Positions 59,334 to 64,000 of a DNA stretch of 64,000 bases are shown here, one piece after another. Position 1 is the first letter of the stretch. The number at the start of each line of letters is the position of its first letter. The position numbers and the translations under genes were made by a program. Source of the stretch: Candidatus Heimdallarchaeota archaeon LC_3. Its GTDB lineage: Archaea; Asgardarchaeota; Heimdallarchaeia; Hodarchaeales; LC-3. The stretch is taken from positions 1 through 64,000 of the forward strand of contig MDVS01000033.1 in NCBI GenBank assembly GCA_001940645.1, given 5' to 3'. A model generated the notes under the pieces. The model was not told where the DNA came from. It worked only from the letters and a program-made list of their open reading frames with translations, and made no database searches.

Positions 59334-61901
59334 ATGAGTCAAAACTTACCAAAATCACTTAGGAAGCATTACATTATAATTATTTTTTGGGTTCTTTTTG
59401 TTGTAATTTCTCTTCAAGGAAGTAGTTTACTCTCTTCTAATGTTGCACAAAATACTGTATTTGCAGATACGTCAACAGAATCAGGAATTGGAGCTGAATT
59501 ACTACGTGAAAGGTTCAATCAAACATCACAGGAATCAACACATATAATCATAATTAATCTCCAACCTGATGATAGTTTGGGAGCTATCACTGATAACCAG
59601 TGGCGAAACTTTACATTATTTTTAACAAGTTATCTTAATGAAACTTTATTTGAAAGGGGTTATAATCAAAGTGATACCTATATTTCCGAACCATTGATCT
59701 TATTATCCGGAATACCCGGTGCTGAAGATTTTGCAAGTAATTTTGTTTCAGAGGATGAAAAAATTGGAATTTTTTGGATATCAATTGAAACTGACCGTAA
59801 TTCAGATTTAGGTCATGATGTGGAAGAAATTCGTAATTTATTAGGAGATATGGAAGAATTTTATAACTATTTAGAAGGAGAGATTGGAATTAATTTGGTT
59901 AACATTTTATTACCTACCCAATCTAATGCAGAAAAAGCACAACTAATTCTAACAGGATCTCCTGCTAATTTTGTTGATATTCTTAAATCTGCTGAAGAAA
60001 CTTTCCGAAACTCAGAAACTATTGCAGTATTAGTCATAATCATAATTTTGATATTTGTTTTCAGAAGTCCTTTAGGAATGATTGTCCCTCTTATTTCAAT
60101 GATAGCTTCTTTATTACCGGCCTATCTCATTACTTTTATTCTTTCAGAATTAGGATTATTTGATATATCTGACTTTTTACCTGCAATAATTGCCATGATA
60201 GGCATTGCCGTTGCGATTGACTATAGTTTATTCAGTTTAGTCAGATTTCGTGAAGAATTTAGAAAAAGAAAAGCAGAACATGAGTTGAACGGAACTTGGA
60301 CACCAGAAAACATACGTGAAACAGAAATACTGTCCGCTAAAGTTATGAATTCCACAGCAGGAACAGCGGTTATGTACAGTGGTTTTACTGTCATAATTGG
60401 TTTTTCAGCATTATTAGTTCTAGGATCAGATTTTACTGGAAGCATGGCAATTGGAGTGTCAACAGTAGTAGTTTTCGCAATTTTAACAGCTAGGACTTTA
60501 ACACCAGCAATCCTCAGTATCGGAGGTCGCTATCTAGATTGGCCCAATGTTACTACAAGAGCAAAACAAGAAGTTGAACGTCTTAAAACCAATCAAAAAA
60601 AGAATGGTCCCTGGGAAAGGTGGTCCGATTTAGTAATGCGAAATCCATTAAAATTTTTGCTCCTTGGTATTATTATATTAATGCCATTTGTTATATTATC
60701 AGCCCAAACAGATTTGAGTTTTGATACAGTGAAAAATTTACCACCAGGCACTGAATCACGCGAAGGATTTGAAATTTTATTTGATGAATTTAATTTAGGG
60801 GATGTGAATCCATATAGAGTTGTTATAGATGCAAAAACTCCAAATGGCGTATTTGATGCAGATATTATAGATGCATCGAATGCGCTAGGGAATTGGGCCT
60901 TAAACTTTAATCAGACTCGCTTTAAAGACGGATCTCAAATGAAATTTGAAACTGTAACATCCATGTCATTCACGACAAATTCAACAGGGATTGATGCTAC
61001 AGCAATAACATTGAGTTTAGAAGATATTAATACCATCTTGGCTTCTCCTGATAGCATAACGATTCCTGATGGAAATACTACTATTTCCACCCCTAATTTG
61101 CAAAAATTATTGTTTGTAGAACAAGTACTACCCAGGTACGTCAACACTGAGTATGGTAATGACACCTTGATAATTGATATTACCTCAAATTTAGATTCAG
61201 GTACTGGAGCAGCTTGGGAATTGGTAAGAATTATTAGAACTCAGATTGCTGAATTGTTTGGTGACCTTCCTGTTGACGTATATGTAACTGGGTTTGCAGC
61301 AAGCTTCACAGATACATCTGATTCAATGTACGCAGACGTTCCTATTATGATTGCCGTTGCGGTTATTTTAATATTCTTAGCCCTTATGATATTGTTCCGT
61401 AGCTTATTATTACCAATTAAGGCCATATTAACAATTGGTTCCTCAATTTTATTTGCTCTTGGTATGCTAGTGTTTGTATTTCAAGATGGTAATCTATTAT
61501 TTTTATTAAATGCTGAAAAAGCTGGTGTTACATTTATAATTCCTGTTTTTCTTTTCACAGTCATTCTTGGATTGGGTATGGATTACAGTATCTTTATCAT
61601 TAGTAGAATCAAAGAAGAATATGAAAAGGGAGTTCCATCAGATGAAGCAGTTGGCGTTGGATTAGCAAAAACCGCAGGAGTAGTCACCAGTGCTGCAACT
61701 GTGATGATTGCAACGTTTTTAGTATTTGCAATGGCCCCAGCATTATTTTTGAAATCTATGGGATTTGCCATGGCTGTTGCTATTTTTGTTGATGCTACAA
61801 TAGCTAGAACCATCATTTTGCCAGCTGCTATGAAACTAGCAGGCAAATGGAATTGGTATTTACCAGGATGGATTAAAAAATTGATACCTAAGATTGATTA
61901 A
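59334..61901 (+). CDS. RND/MMPL-family exporter
   Basis: This is an 855-residue protein with a duplicated MMPL layout: helix 1 (IIIIFWVLFVVISLQGSSLL), a large extracellular domain, and a helix cluster (about residues 225-400) with IAVAIDYSLFSLVRFREEFR. A second helix (LLGIIILMPFVILSAQT) and extracellular domain follow, then the second cluster with LGLGMDYSIFIISRIKEEYE. The Asp-Tyr-Ser motifs (DYSLF, DYSIF) in both halves are proton-relay positions of this family. Each half carries a GxxDYS block. Archaeal MMPL proteins are thought to export lipids, lipoglycans or hopanoid-like compounds. It is preceded by the divergent ABC operon. No associated adaptor gene is seen. Confidence 0.9.
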   Translation: MSQNLPKSLRKHYIIIIFWVLFVVISLQGSSLLSSNVAQNTVFADTSTESGIGAELLRERFNQTSQESTHIIIINLQPDDSLGAITDNQWRNFTLFLTSYLNETLFERGYNQSDTYISEPLILLSGIPGAEDFASNFVSEDEKIGIFWISIETDRNSDLGHDVEEIRNLLGDMEEFYNYLEGEIGINLVNILLPTQSNAEKAQLILTGSPANFVDILKSAEETFRNSETIAVLVIIIILIFVFRSPLGMIVPLISMIASLLPAYLITFILSELGLFDISDFLPAIIAMIGIAVAIDYSLFSLVRFREEFRKRKAEHELNGTWTPENIRETEILSAKVMNSTAGTAVMYSGFTVIIGFSALLVLGSDFTGSMAIGVSTVVVFAILTARTLTPAILSIGGRYLDWPNVTTRAKQEVERLKTNQKKNGPWERWSDLVMRNPLKFLLLGIIILMPFVILSAQTDLSFDTVKNLPPGTESREGFEILFDEFNLGDVNPYRVVIDAKTPNGVFDADIIDASNALGNWALNFNQTRFKDGSQMKFETVTSMSFTTNSTGIDATAITLSLEDINTILASPDSITIPDGNTTISTPNLQKLLFVEQVLPRYVNTEYGNDTLIIDITSNLDSGTGAAWELVRIIRTQIAELFGDLPVDVYVTGFAASFTDTSDSMYADVPIMIAVAVILIFLALMILFRSLLLPIKAILTIGSSILFALGMLVFVFQDGNLLFLLNAEKAGVTFIIPVFLFTVILGLGMDYSIFIISRIKEEYEKGVPSDEAVGVGLAKTAGVVTSAATVMIATFLVFAMAPALFLKSMGFAMAVAIFVDATIARTIILPAAMKLAGKWNWYLPGWIKKLIPKID

Positions 61902-62221
61902 TACATTAACTATAATTTAATAGAGAAATTCCCTTTTCTATATTTTTCTTAAAGTCAAAAATGTCAATAAATGAATTATTCAAGGGAATACTTAACATAG
62001 AAATATTATAAATTGAAAAAAGTAGTAAAACTGTTGATATACTACTAAAGATTTCATGAGGTTTATTGAAACACTAATTTTATTTGATAATTCAATTTTT
62101 CAAATTTCATTCAAAGTTAACGATGTTATTTTTTATTTATTTAAAAATCCTAACGATACTCTCTAATTAGAAAAGTAATCTTTAGAGGAAATAAAAAATG
62201 CATGGCTTTTGAAGGAGAAAA
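61902..62221. other. Intergenic region, no gene seen
   Basis: AT-rich spacer between the MMPL gene and a decayed TnpB fragment. No protein-like frame, RNA or repeat recognised. Confidence 0.4.
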
Positions 62222-62475
62222 ATGGGGTTTATGGAATATCTAAGATGTTCTAACTGTTCTTTAATCAAGACTACATGGCCAGATTCGGAAAATGTTGATA
62301 ATGATTCTAGATTTCTAATGTTGGACATTCAGATCACTTACTTGTTAGAAACATTATCTCTTTGAGCAAGAGCATCTCTATTCAGGAATTGTGTCAATCA
62401 TTAGATAGATTGCCATTTGTGTCTGCACAAGTGCTGTCGATGAAGAGGGAAGCCCCATCCTTCAGGTTAGGGTAG
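62222..62475 (+). pseudogene. Decayed TnpB (IS200/IS605-type) C-terminal remnant
   Basis: Two frames joined by a frameshift preserve the end of a TnpB protein. The first encodes MEYLRCSNCSLIKTTWPDSE, the zinc-finger CxxC part. The next frame encodes NVGHSDHLLVRNIISL, matching the CGH-x-x-DRD-x-N-A-x-N-I block with decayed cysteine and aspartates, and then LPFVSAQVLSMKREAPSF followed by TAG 62473-62475. That ending and its coding DNA (GAAGCCCCATCCTTCAGG) are characteristic of the last codons of TnpB, which overlap the element's right end. The N-terminal RuvC parts are absent. The piece is not functional as a protein. Confidence 0.65.
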
Positions 62476-62484
62476 TTTATCAAA
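62447..62484 (+). repeat. IS200/IS605-like right-end hairpin
   Basis: The sequence GGGAAGCCCCATCCTTCAGG followed by TTAGGGTAGTTTATC has the classic layout of an IS605-type right end: GAAGCCCC, a short hairpin of CC(C)ATCC/GGTTAGGG around TTCA, then TAGTTTA. In intact elements this region is also the 3' end of the TnpB guide RNA. It is degenerate here and there is no left end nearby. Confidence 0.6.
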
Positions 62485-62704
62485 AGATCTGTTCAATTTG
62501 GATGAAATTTCTACGAAAAAAGAAAATTAAATGTTTAAATGACAGACTTACATATTTGGATTAATTTTTTGCTAATAAAATCTTGTTTTCGTTCCGTTAT
62601 AACTATTCAGTCTAATGAGAAAAGAGAACATTAATTATTTAAGGGAAATAAACAACTAACGATAAACTTCCATGCTTAGCTAATAGATCTCTAAGGGGAT
62701 ATAT

Positions 62705-64000
62705 TTGGTTTATACACTCACAACGTTTCTAGGAATTCAGGATTTAACTTCAGATGCAAAGAAATTAGTAAAAAAATACACATTAATAGTTTTTTTTCAC
62801 AATTTCATTTTTATGTTTTCAAATACCTTTATTATATTATTTATTTTTGATTTGGTAGGTTTTATCGATGCTGGGATTTTAATGTCAATTTTATTAATAT
62901 CTCAAAGCGTTTTTGATTATCCCACTGGGGTGTTATCAGATAATCTTGGTCAAAGGTGGGTCATTTCATTAAGTTGGTTCTGTTTTAGTTTTGGATTTAT
63001 AATTCTCGTTTATTCAACAAAATTTATAGAATTAATTCCTGTTTACATTTTTTTTGGAATTGCTTTCGCTTTATTCTCTGGTGCTTTTGAAACTTATATA
63101 GATAATAATTATAAAATAGTGGGCTTACAAAACGATCCAGAGAAACAAATTTACGGATTTTTCCAAGGTCGTATTCAATCACTTGTTGCTTTGGCATCGG
63201 TTCTTGCATTTCTTATGGGAGGAATAGTTGCTACAATTTATTCTAGAACAGTAGCTTTTACAATTCAATCAATATTGGGGATAGTTATCGGATTTATTAT
63301 TCTGTTAGTTCTAAAAGATTTAACTGATGATTCAGTTGAAAAAATAAAGAAAAAAGTAACCCTTAAGAATTATGCAAGGATTTTTAAATCAGGAATTAAA
63401 TTTTTGTTCAGCTCAAAAAAGGTATTTTATTTCCTAATTTCTCAGGTTATTATACAAGCTACATGGACTGTATGGTTCGTTTTTATATTATTTTTAATTT
63501 ATTTTGGGTACACGGGATCTGATGATTTAGCTACTTTATTAAGGTCAATTATTTTTCTATTAATAATACCCACAAATATTCTTGTTGCGAATTTGAGTAA
63601 AAAGTTTGTAGACCGAAACTGGTTACACCGATTAAAATTTTTTCATGCAATTCTGTTTTTTGGTGGTTTTTCTTTATTAATATACCTAATTCCTTTGGAA
63701 AATAATTTTAGTTTAATTGGATTTCTTGGGACAATATTTATTTTCACTATAATGGGACTGTTTTTTCAGTTATCATTTATTCTTGAACAAAAAATAGTAC
63801 TTACATTAATTCCTAGCGAGATAAGGAATTCTGTCTATTCGTTGATACCAACATTAGTTGCTTTTTTAGGGATTCCTTTAGTATTAGGTGTATCATACGT
63901 GATTGAAACGATAAATCTTATTGCTGGATTGATAATCTTGGGGATTTTAGCGTTGTTTAGTGCTACAGTTATGTATTTATACAATAGAAACATAGATAAC
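62705..64000 (+). CDS. MFS-like multi-pass transporter, cut by the window end
   Basis: The frame opens at TTG 62705, preceded by AGGGGAT at 62694-62700, and remains open to the last base, so at least 432 residues belong to it. About eleven hydrophobic helices are visible. The first loop carries VFDYPTGVLSDNLGQRWVIS, the MFS motif A equivalent (G-x-x-x-D-x-x-G-x-R-x), and the loop after helix 6 has DLTDDSVEKIKKKVTLKNY. FSGAFETYIDNNYK in helix 4-5 is like the sugar/drug-type MFS of archaea. Its stop lies outside the window. The substrate is unknown. Confidence 0.8.
   Translation, partial: MVYTLTTFLGIQDLTSDAKKLVKKYTLIVFFHNFIFMFSNTFIILFIFDLVGFIDAGILMSILLISQSVFDYPTGVLSDNLGQRWVISLSWFCFSFGFIILVYSTKFIELIPVYIFFGIAFALFSGAFETYIDNNYKIVGLQNDPEKQIYGFFQGRIQSLVALASVLAFLMGGIVATIYSRTVAFTIQSILGIVIGFIILLVLKDLTDDSVEKIKKKVTLKNYARIFKSGIKFLFSSKKVFYFLISQVIIQATWTVWFVFILFLIYFGYTGSDDLATLLRSIIFLLIIPTNILVANLSKKFVDRNWLHRLKFFHAILFFGGFSLLIYLIPLENNFSLIGFLGTIFIFTIMGLFFQLSFILEQKIVLTLIPSEIRNSVYSLIPTLVAFLGIPLVLGVSYVIETINLIAGLIILGILALFSATVMYLYNRNIDN

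Noticed and set aside
1..64000. CRISPR arrays or rRNA genes
   Set aside because: No regularly spaced identical repeats with unique spacers and no rRNA-like sequence were seen; the 21-bp repeats at 17356 are too few and adjoin a promoter.

Overview
The window looks like the chromosome of an AT-rich archaeon. Archaeal information-processing and lipid genes run through it: aIF5B, Alba, Pus10, KptA, archaeal-type ArgRS, RNase HII, glycerol-1-phosphate dehydrogenase, a geranylgeranyl-reductase-like flavoprotein, a preflagellin-type peptidase and intron-bearing tRNAs. Two unrelated small-GTPase-like genes, a treble-clef/RING-like zinc finger and many TTG/GTG starts fit an Asgard archaeon. That placement is inference; no rRNA or other marker settles it.

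Layout. 1-430: a transposase cut by the window edge. 0.7-12.9 kb: RNase HI, zinc finger, flavoprotein, preflagellin-type peptidase, Arf/Ras-like GTPase, Pus10-KptA-GHMP kinase block, AEC transporter and threonine synthase (true start probably ATT). 13-17.1 kb: tRNA-Pro, tRNA-Asp, a LURP-one-like protein, then glutaminyl-tRNA synthetase next to both tRNA-Gln isoacceptors, each with a 33-nt D-loop intron. 17.3-19.5 kb: a self-contained ABC exporter/XRE regulator unit behind three operator-like sites phased at 21 bp. 19.5-32.9 kb: LysE exporter, PIG-L deacetylase, OsmC, thioredoxin-like protein, a coiled-coil pair, a Toprim protein, a zinc-ribbon membrane pair, ArgRS, G1P dehydrogenase/RNase HII, Alba. 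33-44 kb: a P-loop GTPase-like protein, a MacB/LolCDE-like exporter (two very large FtsX-type permeases around an ATPase carrying an AbrB-like tail), a hypothetical gene, aIF5B. 44-51.5 kb: a gene-poor accessory stretch with DinB-like, MarR-like, DUF899-like and SGNH genes, a dead IS630 element and a metallophosphoesterase broken by an in-frame TGA. 51.7-54.7 kb: a PLP fold-III enzyme / GMC oxidoreductase / small subunit operon. 55-59 kb: a less AT-rich ABC-2 transporter operon with a secreted Ig-like protein whose best start is CTG. 59-64 kb: an RND/MMPL exporter, a decayed TnpB (IS200/IS605) remnant and an MFS-like transporter running off the end.

Functionally the window mixes translation and tRNA maturation (GlnRS with its tRNAs, ArgRS, Pus10, KptA, aIF5B), archaeal membrane lipid chemistry (G1PDH, GGR-like) and membrane export (two ABC-2 systems, one MacB-like system, RND, LysE, AEC, MFS). 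The strongest candidates for something unusual are the GlnRS/tRNA-Gln locus, which is not standard for archaea, the non-canonical start codons, and the AbrB-tailed ABC ATPase.
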